A DNA stretch of 64,000 nt from NCBI GenBank assembly GCA_959347345.1, contig OY365738.1:1822501-1886500 (forward strand). Reading direction: 5' to 3'. The stretch comes from an uncultured Amylibacter sp. (GTDB lineage Bacteria > Pseudomonadota > Alphaproteobacteria > Rhodobacterales > Rhodobacteraceae). This document shows positions 36,862-45,481 of this stretch, one piece after another. The position numbers were made by a program, and so were the translations under genes. Each line of letters starts with the position of its first letter. The first letter of the stretch is position 1. A model generated the notes under the pieces. That model was not told the origin of the DNA, did not search any database, and saw only the letters and a list, made by a program, of their open reading frames with translations.

Positions 36862-36906
36862 GTATAGAGTATAACCTATTTGGCGATAAATATAAATGAT
36901 TATTAT

Positions 36907-36951
36907 GAGTGATTAGTGATTAGTGGTTAGTGATGAGTGGTTAGTGATTAA
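36907..36951 (+). repeat. Heptamer array upstream of mtgA, plus orientation
   Basis: Six diverged units (TTAGTGA, TTAGTGG, TGAGTGG) with no plus-strand gene ending here. It mirrors the array at 37081-37112 across about 130 bases, so the pair could fold back on itself. Confidence 0.75.
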
Positions 36952-37080
36952 CAATTTTTATGGTCATAGTTTATCTTTAAACAATCCCACGCCAAGTCTT
37001 GCGTCCATTTTATTTGTCCGCTAGTCATTTTATTTGCAAAAAAATATAACTAGACTTCGCCACACAAGCAACCCTAAAAA

Positions 37081-37112
37081 ACTAATCACTAACCCCTAAT
37101 CGTTAATCACTA
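37081..37112 (-). repeat. Heptamer array at the gltB 3' end
   Basis: TTAGTGA and TTAACGA units in minus orientation. The gltB C-terminus LVIND and its TAG stop are read from them. Confidence 0.85.
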
Positions 37113-40100
37113 GAGACGCAGTCTCATCAATCGGATGGGGCAGATGAATCAGCATCTCTTTTGGGCAGACTTGGACAAAATTCGCCAAAGCCTCCTCCCA
37201 CCGATTTAAAATATAGCCAGCTTTTTCGCTGTTCGTATGGGCAAAATGCGTCTCTATCAACCCCTTTAACTGGGCTTGCCAATGGGCAACACTAACAGGA
37301 ACACAAACCAAAGTCTCCATATTCGCGCGTTTGTGAAACCGCTTTTCTGGGTCATAAACGTATGCCATTCCGCCGGTCATACCCGCGCCGAAATTACCGC
37401 CCGTCTTGCCCAAAATCACCGTAACTCCGCCGGTCATATATTCACAGCCATTGTCGCCACAACCCTCCACCACTGCCATCGCGCCCGAATTGCGCACGCA
37501 AAAACGCTCCCCCGCGCGACCGTTGGCAAACAAATGCCCCGCCGTCGCACCGTACAAAACCGTATTGCCGATGATGGTGTTTTTATGCGCCTTTAACGGG
37601 CTGTTTTTCGGCGGACGGATAACAATCATCCCACCCGACAGACCTTTGCCAACATAATCATTTGCGTCCCCCACAACATCCAGCATTAACCCATGACAGG
37701 CAAACGCGCCCAAGGATTGCCCAGCAGAGCCGCGTAGTTTCACCAACAAATGGTCGGTTTGCAAGGTATTATTCATGCCAAACCGCGCGACTATGTGGGA
37801 GGACACCCGCGCCCCAATTGTCCGTTGAGTATTCTGCACAGCATAGGATAACTGCATCTTTTCCCCGTCTTGGAAAAACGCCGCACCATCGCGGATAATA
37901 TCCATATCCAGAGTATCTGGCACCTCTTGCCGTGGTTGTTTATGATTATATTGGGTGGTTTTCGCGCCATCCATGCTAATCAAAATCGGGTTCAAATCCA
38001 AATCATCCAAATGGTCAAAGCCTCGGCTCACCTGCGCCAGCATATCCACACGCCCAATGGCTTCGTTCAGCGAACGCAAACCCAAGGATGCCAAAATCTC
38101 GCGCACTTCCTCGGCGTAAAAGCTGATAAGATTAACCACTTTATCAGGGCTGCCACCGAACCGTTTGCGCAAGTCTTCGTCCTGCGTACAGACCCCAACC
38201 GGGCAGGTATTGGATTGACACTGACGCACCATAATACAGCCCATGGCAATCAGGGCAGCCGTGCCGATACCGAATTCCTCCGCCCCCAGCATCGCCGCGA
38301 TAACAATATCGCGCCCAGTGCGCAATCCGCCATCGGTACGTAAAGTTACCCGATCGCGTAAATTATTCATCACCAGCACTTGGTGGGCTTCTGATAATCC
38401 CATCTCCCACGGCAATCCTGCGTATTTAATAGAGGTTGCGGGCGAGGCACCCGTGCCCCCGTTATGACCAGAGATTAAAATAATATCGGCCTTGGCTTTG
38501 GCAACACCTGCGGCAATCGTGCCGACTCCGTAGGCACTGACCAGTTTCACCGTCACCTTGGCGCGGGGGTTGATTTGTTTCAAATCATAAATCAATTGCG
38601 CCAAATCCTCGATAGAATAAATATCGTGGTGCGGGGGCGGGGAAATTAGAGTCACGCCTTTGGTGGAATACCGCAGACGAGCAATCAGTTCGGTCACTTT
38701 AATCCCCGGCAATTGCCCGCCTTCGCCGGGTTTTGCACCTTGGGCGACTTTTATTTCCAGCTCTTCACACCGATTCAGATATTCTGCGGTCACGCCAAAC
38801 CGCCCCGATGCCACCTGTTTTATTTTGGCAGAGGCATTATCGCCGTTTGGTTCTGGCGTGAAATGGGCTGGGTCTTCGCCGCCCTCCCCGCTATCGGATT
38901 TTGCCCCGATACGGTTCATGGCGATGTTAAGCGTTTTATGTGCCTCTGGCGATAACGCGCCCAAGGACATACCAGGGGTGACAAATCGTTTCCTAATGGA
39001 GGTAATATCCTCCACCTGTTCCAAATCTATCGCCCCGCTGGTCGGGGTGAAATCCAAAAGATCCCGCAGATGAATCGGTGGATTTTTCTGCATGTTTTTG
39101 GAATACTTTTGCCATAAATTATAATCCCCTTTTGTGCAGGCGGTTTGCAAAAGATGCATGTTAGTCGCCTCCCACGCGTGGGTCTCGCCACTCTGCCGCG
39201 TTTTGTAAAACCCGCCGATGGGGAGAATATCAATACTATGATGCCAGCCTTTGGCGTGGATTTGGATGGCTTTTTTCTGAATACCGCTCAGCCCAATTCC
39301 CGATATACGGCTGTGCATGCCCGGGAAAAATTCACTCACCAACGCCCGCGATAAACCAACAGCTTCAAAATTCAAACCGCCCCGATAGGAGGATACCATG
39401 GAAATCCCCATCTTGGACATGATTTTTAACAGCCCGAGATTTATTGCCTCTTTATACTTTGCCGTCGCCTGTTCTAAACTCACAGATAACAACCCCTTTG
39501 CCACGCGATCAGCCAAGCTATCAAGGGCAAGATAGGCATTCACCGTCGTTGCACCCGCGCCGATTAATACGGCAAAATAATGCGGATCAATACATTCGCC
39601 CGCCTGTACATTTAACGAACAAAACGTCCGCAAACCCTTTTGCGTCAGCCATGTATGCACGGCAGAGGTCGCCAAAATCATCGGCATGGCAACGCGGGAG
39701 TCATCCTGTGCTTTATCGGTCAGCACGATATGCCCGGTGCCAGAACGCACCGCATCCTCAACCTCTGCCCGCACCCGTAAGGTGGCATCGCGCAAGCCAT
39801 GCTCGGCCGTGCCATCAAAAGTGCAATCAATCATGGCCGCCTTATCGGCAAATTGTTTCACCATAGCCTCAAATTGCGCATTGGTTAAAACCGGGGAAGA
39901 TAGCAATAAAATTTCTGTCTGCTCGCGTGCCTCTTCCAGCACATTGCGCAAATTGCCAAAGCGAGTCTTTAACGACATCACTTGGCTTTCACGCAAGGAA
40001 TCAATCGGTGGATTGGTGACTTGGCTGAAATTCTGGCGGAAATAATGCGACAAGGGGCGGTATTGATTCGATAAAACCGCCACAGGGGTATCATCACCCA

Positions 40101-41625
40101 TGGAGGCAAGCGTTTCTTTGCCCTCTTCCGCCATCGGGTGCAAAATCGTTTCAAGGTCTTCAATACTATAGCCCGCGGCGATTTGACGGGTGCGCAAATC
40201 ATCGCCTTTAAAAAATACGGTTTCTTTTTTCGCCCGAGTCTTCTCATCCAAATCAATCACCGCTTTTATCCAATCGCCGAAAGGTTTGCTGCCCGCCAGC
40301 ATATCCTTTAAATCCTCATCCAGATAAAGCCGTTGTTCCACCATATCCACCCCCAGCATTTGCCCAGGGCCAAGCGCGCCTTTTTGCGCGATATTGGCTT
40401 CATCCACGACAACCATACCGGTTTCAGAGCCCGCCATCACCAGCCCGTCTTTTGTAACGATATAACGCAACGGACGCAGACCATTCCTATCCAATCCGCC
40501 AACAACCCACCGCCCATCGGTCATAGCCAGGGCGGCTGGGCCATCCCAAGGCTCCATCACCGAATTGGCGTAGGAATACATATCCTGCCAAGCCTGTGGC
40601 AAATCGCGTGCGCCTGTTGATTCTGGCACCAAAATGGTTTTCGCCATGGGGGCAGAGCGCCCGGCCCGCACAATAATTTCAAACACCGCATCAAGGGCGG
40701 CAGAATCAGAGGCACCAGGGGTAATGAGAGGTTTAATATCCTCCGCTATCGCGCCAAAATTACGCGAAGCCATGCGGATTTCATGGCTTTTCATCCAATT
40801 CACATTGCCTTTTAAGGTGTTAATCTCACCATTATGCGCCAGCATGCGAAACGGTTGCGCCAGCCACCATTGGGGGAAAGTATTTGTGGAATACCGTTGA
40901 TGATAAATGGCAAAGGCGGATTCAAACCGCTCATCCCTTAAATCTGGATAAAAATTCGCCACCTGTTCGGCCAGCATCATGCCTTTGTAAATAATAGATT
41001 GACTGGAAAAAGAACAGATATAAAAACCGGCGATATTCTGGGCGCGAACCCTCTTTTCAATCCGGCGGCGGATGATATAAAGCTCGCGTTCAAAACGGTC
41101 TTGGGGGACTTTTTTGGAATTGGAAATCATGATTTGTTCGATTTCGGGGCGGGTGGCGTTGGCCTTTTCGCCAAGGCAGGATAAATCCACTGGCACATTG
41201 CGCCAGCCGTAAATGTAATAGCCCATGCGAAGGACTTCTGATTCCACGATACATCGCGCCGCCTCTTGCGCCCCGATATCCAAACGTGGTAGGAAAACCT
41301 GCCCAACCCCGATATGCTCATCTTTGCGCGGCTGATGTCCCGTGCGACCGATTTGTTGATAGAAAAACGCCAGTGGGATTTGCAAAAGAATCCCCGCACC
41401 ATCGCCCGTTTTACCGTCCGCATCAACTGCGCCACGATGCCAGACGGCTTTTAACGCGGTTAAAGCGTTCTGCACGACTTGGCGTGATTTTTCACCGTTT
41501 ATGGCGGCGACAAAACCAACCCCGCAGGAGCTATGCTCTTGGTCGGGGGCGTATAATCCGTGTTTGGATAGATGGTCGCGTTTTGCCTGTTCTTGGGCTT
41601 GCCAGTTTTTATCTATTTTTGTCAT
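37096..41625 (-). CDS. gltB: Glutamate synthase large subunit
   Basis: 1509 residues. The amidotransferase domain begins at Cys34 (SSCGVGFVAAI), so a 33-residue propeptide is probably removed. The central and FMN domains follow, with the 3Fe-4S ligands in CIMVRQCQSNTCPVGVCTQ near residue 1135, then the GXGXG-type beta-helix (GGMIVIRPP, GATAGHLFANGRAGERF, GGNFGAGMTGGMAYV). It transfers glutamine amide nitrogen to 2-oxoglutarate. AGGA precedes the ATG, 17 bases after gltD. The C-terminal residues derive from a heptamer array. Confidence 0.97.
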   Translation of the reverse strand: MTKIDKNWQAQEQAKRDHLSKHGLYAPDQEHSSCGVGFVAAINGEKSRQVVQNALTALKAVWHRGAVDADGKTGDGAGILLQIPLAFFYQQIGRTGHQPRKDEHIGVGQVFLPRLDIGAQEAARCIVESEVLRMGYYIYGWRNVPVDLSCLGEKANATRPEIEQIMISNSKKVPQDRFERELYIIRRRIEKRVRAQNIAGFYICSFSSQSIIYKGMMLAEQVANFYPDLRDERFESAFAIYHQRYSTNTFPQWWLAQPFRMLAHNGEINTLKGNVNWMKSHEIRMASRNFGAIAEDIKPLITPGASDSAALDAVFEIIVRAGRSAPMAKTILVPESTGARDLPQAWQDMYSYANSVMEPWDGPAALAMTDGRWVVGGLDRNGLRPLRYIVTKDGLVMAGSETGMVVVDEANIAQKGALGPGQMLGVDMVEQRLYLDEDLKDMLAGSKPFGDWIKAVIDLDEKTRAKKETVFFKGDDLRTRQIAAGYSIEDLETILHPMAEEGKETLASMGDDTPVAVLSNQYRPLSHYFRQNFSQVTNPPIDSLRESQVMSLKTRFGNLRNVLEEAREQTEILLLSSPVLTNAQFEAMVKQFADKAAMIDCTFDGTAEHGLRDATLRVRAEVEDAVRSGTGHIVLTDKAQDDSRVAMPMILATSAVHTWLTQKGLRTFCSLNVQAGECIDPHYFAVLIGAGATTVNAYLALDSLADRVAKGLLSVSLEQATAKYKEAINLGLLKIMSKMGISMVSSYRGGLNFEAVGLSRALVSEFFPGMHSRISGIGLSGIQKKAIQIHAKGWHHSIDILPIGGFYKTRQSGETHAWEATNMHLLQTACTKGDYNLWQKYSKNMQKNPPIHLRDLLDFTPTSGAIDLEQVEDITSIRKRFVTPGMSLGALSPEAHKTLNIAMNRIGAKSDSGEGGEDPAHFTPEPNGDNASAKIKQVASGRFGVTAEYLNRCEELEIKVAQGAKPGEGGQLPGIKVTELIARLRYSTKGVTLISPPPHHDIYSIEDLAQLIYDLKQINPRAKVTVKLVSAYGVGTIAAGVAKAKADIILISGHNGGTGASPATSIKYAGLPWEMGLSEAHQVLVMNNLRDRVTLRTDGGLRTGRDIVIAAMLGAEEFGIGTAALIAMGCIMVRQCQSNTCPVGVCTQDEDLRKRFGGSPDKVVNLISFYAEEVREILASLGLRSLNEAIGRVDMLAQVSRGFDHLDDLDLNPILISMDGAKTTQYNHKQPRQEVPDTLDMDIIRDGAAFFQDGEKMQLSYAVQNTQRTIGARVSSHIVARFGMNNTLQTDHLLVKLRGSAGQSLGAFACHGLMLDVVGDANDYVGKGLSGGMIVIRPPKNSPLKAHKNTIIGNTVLYGATAGHLFANGRAGERFCVRNSGAMAVVEGCGDNGCEYMTGGVTVILGKTGGNFGAGMTGGMAYVYDPEKRFHKRANMETLVCVPVSVAHWQAQLKGLIETHFAHTNSEKAGYILNRWEEALANFVQVCPKEMLIHLPHPIDETASLVIND

Positions 41626-41642
41626 TTTATTTTCCTATTTTC

Positions 41643-43115
41643 TTATGCGGCTTGTTGGGTTTTTTTAGGGGCGGGTTTATGGCTTGACCCATACCGTGCT
41701 TTTTTATCCAAATCCGCCAAAATAGCCGTCGCAGCCTCGCGCCCATCGCGAATCGCCCAGACGACCAAAGACGCACCACGGACAATATCGCCAACGGCAT
41801 AAACCCCGTCCAACGCGGTTTGATGGGTCGTGCTATCGGTGAAAATCGTGCCCCATCGGGTTAGACGTAAATCAGGCTGATTCCACAGGCTGGGCAGGTC
41901 TTCGGCAACGAACCCCAAGGCTTCTATCACCAAATCCGCAGGTTCCACCCATTCACTACCCGCGATGACTTCGGGGCGGTTGCGCCCAGATGAATCGACC
42001 AGACCCAAGCGCATTTTACACATAATCGCACCCGTTACCGCCGTATCGCCCTTAAACCCTTTCGGGCTGGTTTGCCAGATGAATTCCACGCCTTCTTCCT
42101 CGGCATTTTGGGTTTCACGGGCAGAGCCAGGCATATTCGCCCGATCGCGCCGATACAGGCATTTGACCGATTTTGCGCCTTGCCGAATCGCCGTCCGCAC
42201 GCAATCCATGGCGGTATCCCCGCCCCCGATAACAAGGGTTTTTTTACCCTTGGCGTTTAATTCGCCCGAGTCAAACGCGGCGACTTCATCGCCAAAACCG
42301 ATTTTATTTGAAGCGGTAAGGTATTCCAAAGCTGGCACAATTCCGTTCAAATTGCCGTTGATTTTATCCAGCTCTCGGCTGACATAAACCCCCGTGGCAA
42401 TTAAAATCACATCGTGTTTTTTACGCAAACTGCCAAAGGTTTTATCCACGCCAATTCGGCAGTTTAGAACGAATTTCACCCCTGATTTTTCCAGCAAATC
42501 AATCCTTCGCATCACCGCGTCCTTTTCCAATTTAAAGCCCGGAATACCATAGGTCATCAGCCCACCCGCGCGGTCATAGCTGTCATAAATCACCACCTGA
42601 AAGCCAAACCGCCGCAACATATCCGCCGCCGCCAATCCACCCGGGCCCGCACCGATAATACCGATGGATTCGCCGCGTTCTTTTTTCGGGGCAGGGCCGC
42701 GTACCCAGCCGTTTTCCCAGGCCGCATCGGTGATATATTTTTCAATCGCGCCGATGGTGACGGTGCCGTGGTTGGATTGTTCAATGACGCAATTGCCTTC
42801 GCACAAACGGTCTTGCGGGCAGATTCGCCCGCAGATTTCGGGGAAAGTATTTGTGGCTTGGCTGAGCTCATACGCCTCTTGCAACCGTCCCTCTGCCGTG
42901 AAACGCAGCCAATCGGGGATGTTATTATGCAGGGGGCAATGGCTCTGGCAGAACGGAACACCGCATTGCGAACAACGGGAAGATTGTTCGGTTGCTTTTT
43001 TCTGGGCGTAATCTTGGTAGATTTCGTTGTAATCGCGGGTGCGCTCGGCGGTTTCGCGTTTGGGCGGCAGAACACGCGGGATATCGGTGAATTTTAACAT
43101 TTTTTGAGGCGACAT
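41643..43115 (-). CDS. gltD: Glutamate synthase small subunit
   Basis: 490 residues. N-terminal Fe-S ligands CSQCGVPFCQSHCPLHNNIP and CGRICPQDRLCEGNCV, then the FAD motif GIIGAGPGGLAAADML and the NADPH motif TLVIGGGDTAMDCVRTA. It feeds NADPH electrons to GltB. The C-terminal TSLDGVYAVGDIVRGASLVV-like segment (residues about 430-450) is present. First gene of gltD-gltB, preceded by a TTGACT promoter on the minus strand. Confidence 0.97.
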   Translation of the reverse strand: MSPQKMLKFTDIPRVLPPKRETAERTRDYNEIYQDYAQKKATEQSSRCSQCGVPFCQSHCPLHNNIPDWLRFTAEGRLQEAYELSQATNTFPEICGRICPQDRLCEGNCVIEQSNHGTVTIGAIEKYITDAAWENGWVRGPAPKKERGESIGIIGAGPGGLAAADMLRRFGFQVVIYDSYDRAGGLMTYGIPGFKLEKDAVMRRIDLLEKSGVKFVLNCRIGVDKTFGSLRKKHDVILIATGVYVSRELDKINGNLNGIVPALEYLTASNKIGFGDEVAAFDSGELNAKGKKTLVIGGGDTAMDCVRTAIRQGAKSVKCLYRRDRANMPGSARETQNAEEEGVEFIWQTSPKGFKGDTAVTGAIMCKMRLGLVDSSGRNRPEVIAGSEWVEPADLVIEALGFVAEDLPSLWNQPDLRLTRWGTIFTDSTTHQTALDGVYAVGDIVRGASLVVWAIRDGREAATAILADLDKKARYGSSHKPAPKKTQQAA

Positions 43116-43174
43116 GGGGTTGCTCCTGTGGTGGTTTTGGGGTGATTCGCAGTTTTTTGCGGGTATTTTTTATG

Positions 43175-43203
43175 AAATTAGCGTGAATTTGGCAAAGAGT
43201 CAA
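43175..43203 (-). promoter_or_regulatory. Candidate gltD-gltB promoter
   Basis: On the minus strand TTGACT (43198-43203) and TAATTT (43175-43180) are 17 bases apart. The -35 is good and the -10 poor. The 349-base gap up to uppP shows no ORF with a ribosome-binding site. Confidence 0.4.
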
Positions 43204-43464
43204 ACACAAAGGTCATAGAAATTGCCCTATTTGGGGGTGAAAAACGGATTATCTGTGATTATTTTGCCGATACTTTTGAAAATAGGTCAATAATGCTGTC
43301 TTTTTTAGAGAGAAGTGAGGGATAAAAACATAATATTGCAAACCGCCCCTATACATGCTAAACATAGCAAGCCTAACGTTTCTCACGTTCCAAACAAATC
43401 CGTGCCAGCCGTCCAAACCCTATCCGTGCAACAAGGCAAGACGCCAGCAAAAGAGCGAAAAAGA

Positions 43465-44268
43465 ATGTCTTACAATTATCTTATCATCCTTGCCCTCATC
43501 CAAGGGCTCACCGAATTTCTGCCCGTGTCGTCTTCGGCGCATCTGGCGGTGTTGCCAAGACTAACAGGGCAACCCGACCAAGGGTTATTGATTGATGTTG
43601 CCGTGCATATCGGCACGCTGGCGGCGGTGATGCTGACCTTTGCCACCGAGGTAAAACACATCACCCATGGCGCGGTTGATATCGCACGGGGACGCAGGAA
43701 AACGCAAAACGCGACGCTGGCATTTGCGTTGTTTATTGCTACTATCCCCGTTGTTATCGCGGGGTTTATTTTGCAAATAACTGGGCTGGTTGCGGTTTTG
43801 CGCTCGGTTGAAATCATAGCCTACGCGATGATAGGCTTTGGCATTATCCTGTATATCTTTGACAAACGTCCAGCGAATAAAAATTTTACCGATTGGACGT
43901 TGATTGATGCGATAAAAATCGGTCTGTGGCAGGCCACCGCCCTGATTCCAGGGGCTTCGCGGGCGGGGGTTTGTATCACTGGAGCGCGGGGTTTGGGCTA
44001 TGATCGCGCGTCCAGCGTGCGGATTGCCATGGTGATGTCTATCCCGACTATCATAGCCTCTGGCGTTTTGCTGGGTGGCCGCGCGATTTTCACCGCCGAT
44101 AGAAACGCGCTGGCTGTGGCGGGGATTGCCGCCGTGTTATCCTGTATAGCCGCGATGGTCGCGCTGGCGATTATGACGCGGTTATTGCGCGTGGTCAGCT
44201 TTACCCCTTATGTGATTTATCGGGTGATTTTCGGCGTGGGGTTGCTGGTTTGGACCTATTTGGGCTAG
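43465..44268 (+). CDS. uppP: Undecaprenyl-diphosphate phosphatase
   Basis: 267 residues from the ATG at 43465; the open frame upstream (43315 on) adds a non-hydrophobic stretch that other members lack. UppP recycles the lipid carrier for peptidoglycan synthesis. Signature segments are IQGLTEFLPVSSSAHLAV near residue 15 and LIPGASRAGVCITGARGLGY near 165; the second is usually PGTSRSG, here PGASRAG. At least seven hydrophobic helices are visible. It ends overlapping the convergent NDUFA9-like gene by four bases. Confidence 0.94.
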   Translation: MSYNYLIILALIQGLTEFLPVSSSAHLAVLPRLTGQPDQGLLIDVAVHIGTLAAVMLTFATEVKHITHGAVDIARGRRKTQNATLAFALFIATIPVVIAGFILQITGLVAVLRSVEIIAYAMIGFGIILYIFDKRPANKNFTDWTLIDAIKIGLWQATALIPGASRAGVCITGARGLGYDRASSVRIAMVMSIPTIIASGVLLGGRAIFTADRNALAVAGIAAVLSCIAAMVALAIMTRLLRVVSFTPYVIYRVIFGVGLLVWTYLG

Positions 44269-45251
44269 GATTTATCGGGTGTAATCAGCTCGCCATACTG
44301 CCCCGCTGGGCGATGGCAGGATAAATACCCCGCCAAAACCGCCACCAGAGGCGTTGGCGCAATTCCCAAATCTTTAAAGGTTTTCACCTTTGCGCGGGGC
44401 AACACGATATTATCCACCCGCAGAGTTTCCACCTGATCGCGGGTTAGGATTGTATTGGTGAAAACCCCAAAACTGCCGATTTGCATCATATCAAACACGG
44501 TCGCCTGTATTCGTGCGATAAAAAACGGCATATCAAAAATCCGATTTTTACGTTGGGTTATTGTCAGCATTTGCTGGATTAAATCCTTAAAGGAAACCTG
44601 CGTGGGGCCGCCCAATTCATAAATACCACTCATCCGTCCATCGGCTGCGCGGGCAACCACACGGGCGATGTCTTCGACAAAAACTGGTTGAAACAGCGTC
44701 TCCCCGCCAACCAAAGGTAAGATAGGCAATACTTTTGCCATCCGCGCAAAGCGATTGAAAAACTGGTCTTCCGCGCCAAAAACAATAGACGGGCGGAGGA
44801 TAACGGATTTAGGGAAAGCTTTACGCACGGCGACTTCCCCAGCGATTTTGCTTTGCGTATAACGGCTGGTTTTGGATGCGCCAAGGGCGGATATATGGAT
44901 AAACTGCGCCACATTCGCACCCGCGGCAATTCGTGCCATCTTTGCGGGAACGGTTGCATGGATAGTGGCAAACTTCGCCCCTCGGGTTTCACTCAAAATC
45001 CCAACGCAATTTATCACCGCATCCGCGCCCGTTATCGCGGCACGCAAAACCGCTTCATCGCGAATATCACCTTTGCTGATATCAATCTGCCCGACCGAGC
45101 CATAGGGACGCAAAAACCCCGCCCGATTCGGATGGCGGGTAATCACCCGCACCCGCCAGCCCGCCTGCGCCAGTCGTTGCACGATATACCGCCCAACAAA
45201 GCCAGAGCCGCCAAAGACCGTCGCGATTTTATCTGTGTGTGTTTGTGGCAT
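44265..45251 (-). CDS. Complex I NDUFA9-like NAD(P)-binding protein
   Basis: 328 residues from the ATG at 45251. An atypical SDR: ATVFGGSGFVGRYIVQRLA binds the nucleotide, and YTQSKIAGEVAVRKAFP and ILRPSIVFG follow. The length and the middle part (PILPLVGGETLFQPVFVEDIA) match the alphaproteobacterial homologue of the mitochondrial complex I subunit NDUFA9. A role in complex I is supported by that homology but not proven here, as no nuo genes are in the window. It has been paired with uppP in other alphaproteobacteria. Confidence 0.86.
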   Translation of the reverse strand: MPQTHTDKIATVFGGSGFVGRYIVQRLAQAGWRVRVITRHPNRAGFLRPYGSVGQIDISKGDIRDEAVLRAAITGADAVINCVGILSETRGAKFATIHATVPAKMARIAAGANVAQFIHISALGASKTSRYTQSKIAGEVAVRKAFPKSVILRPSIVFGAEDQFFNRFARMAKVLPILPLVGGETLFQPVFVEDIARVVARAADGRMSGIYELGGPTQVSFKDLIQQMLTITQRKNRIFDMPFFIARIQATVFDMMQIGSFGVFTNTILTRDQVETLRVDNIVLPRAKVKTFKDLGIAPTPLVAVLAGYLSCHRPAGQYGELITPDKS

Positions 45252-45349
45252 GATTTGACCTTTCATTTTTCATCACCCTAGCGGGTTTGTGTGAAAACTG
45301 CAAGCGCGGGTTTTTATCTGGGGTGTTGCCACAGATGTTTTAGATACGC

Positions 45350-45378
45350 TTGACTCTGTTGGTTTAAAGGTGTAAGAC
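45350..45378 (+). promoter_or_regulatory. Candidate tRNA-Leu promoter
   Basis: TTGACT at 45350-45355 and TAAGAC at 45373-45378, 17 bases apart. The predicted start is about seven bases before the mature tRNA. Confidence 0.4.
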
Positions 45379-45390
45379 CGCTTCACCCGT

Positions 45391-45476
45391 GCCCGGGTGG
45401 CGGAATGGTAGACGCGCTAGCTTCAGGTGCTAGTGCCTGTATAGGCGTGGAGGTTCAAGTCCTCTTCCGGGCACCA
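45391..45476 (+). tRNA. tRNA-Leu (CAG)
   Basis: 86 bases with encoded CCA. The acceptor stem GCCCGGG pairs with TCCGGGC; the anticodon arm CTAGC-TTCAGGT-GCTAG gives anticodon CAG; the long variable arm TGCCTGTATAGGCG is class II; and the T-loop reads TTCAAGT. A restriction-like gene ends five bases downstream on the other strand. Confidence 0.97.
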
Positions 45477-45481
45477 TGATT

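Noticed and set aside
37870..38343. 157-codon ORF opposite gltB
   Set aside because: Antisense shadow of gltB, with no ribosome-binding site and no recognisable domain.
43315..43464. Longer uppP reading frame
   Set aside because: The extra 50 residues are polar and absent from UppP proteins, which begin at the first membrane helix.
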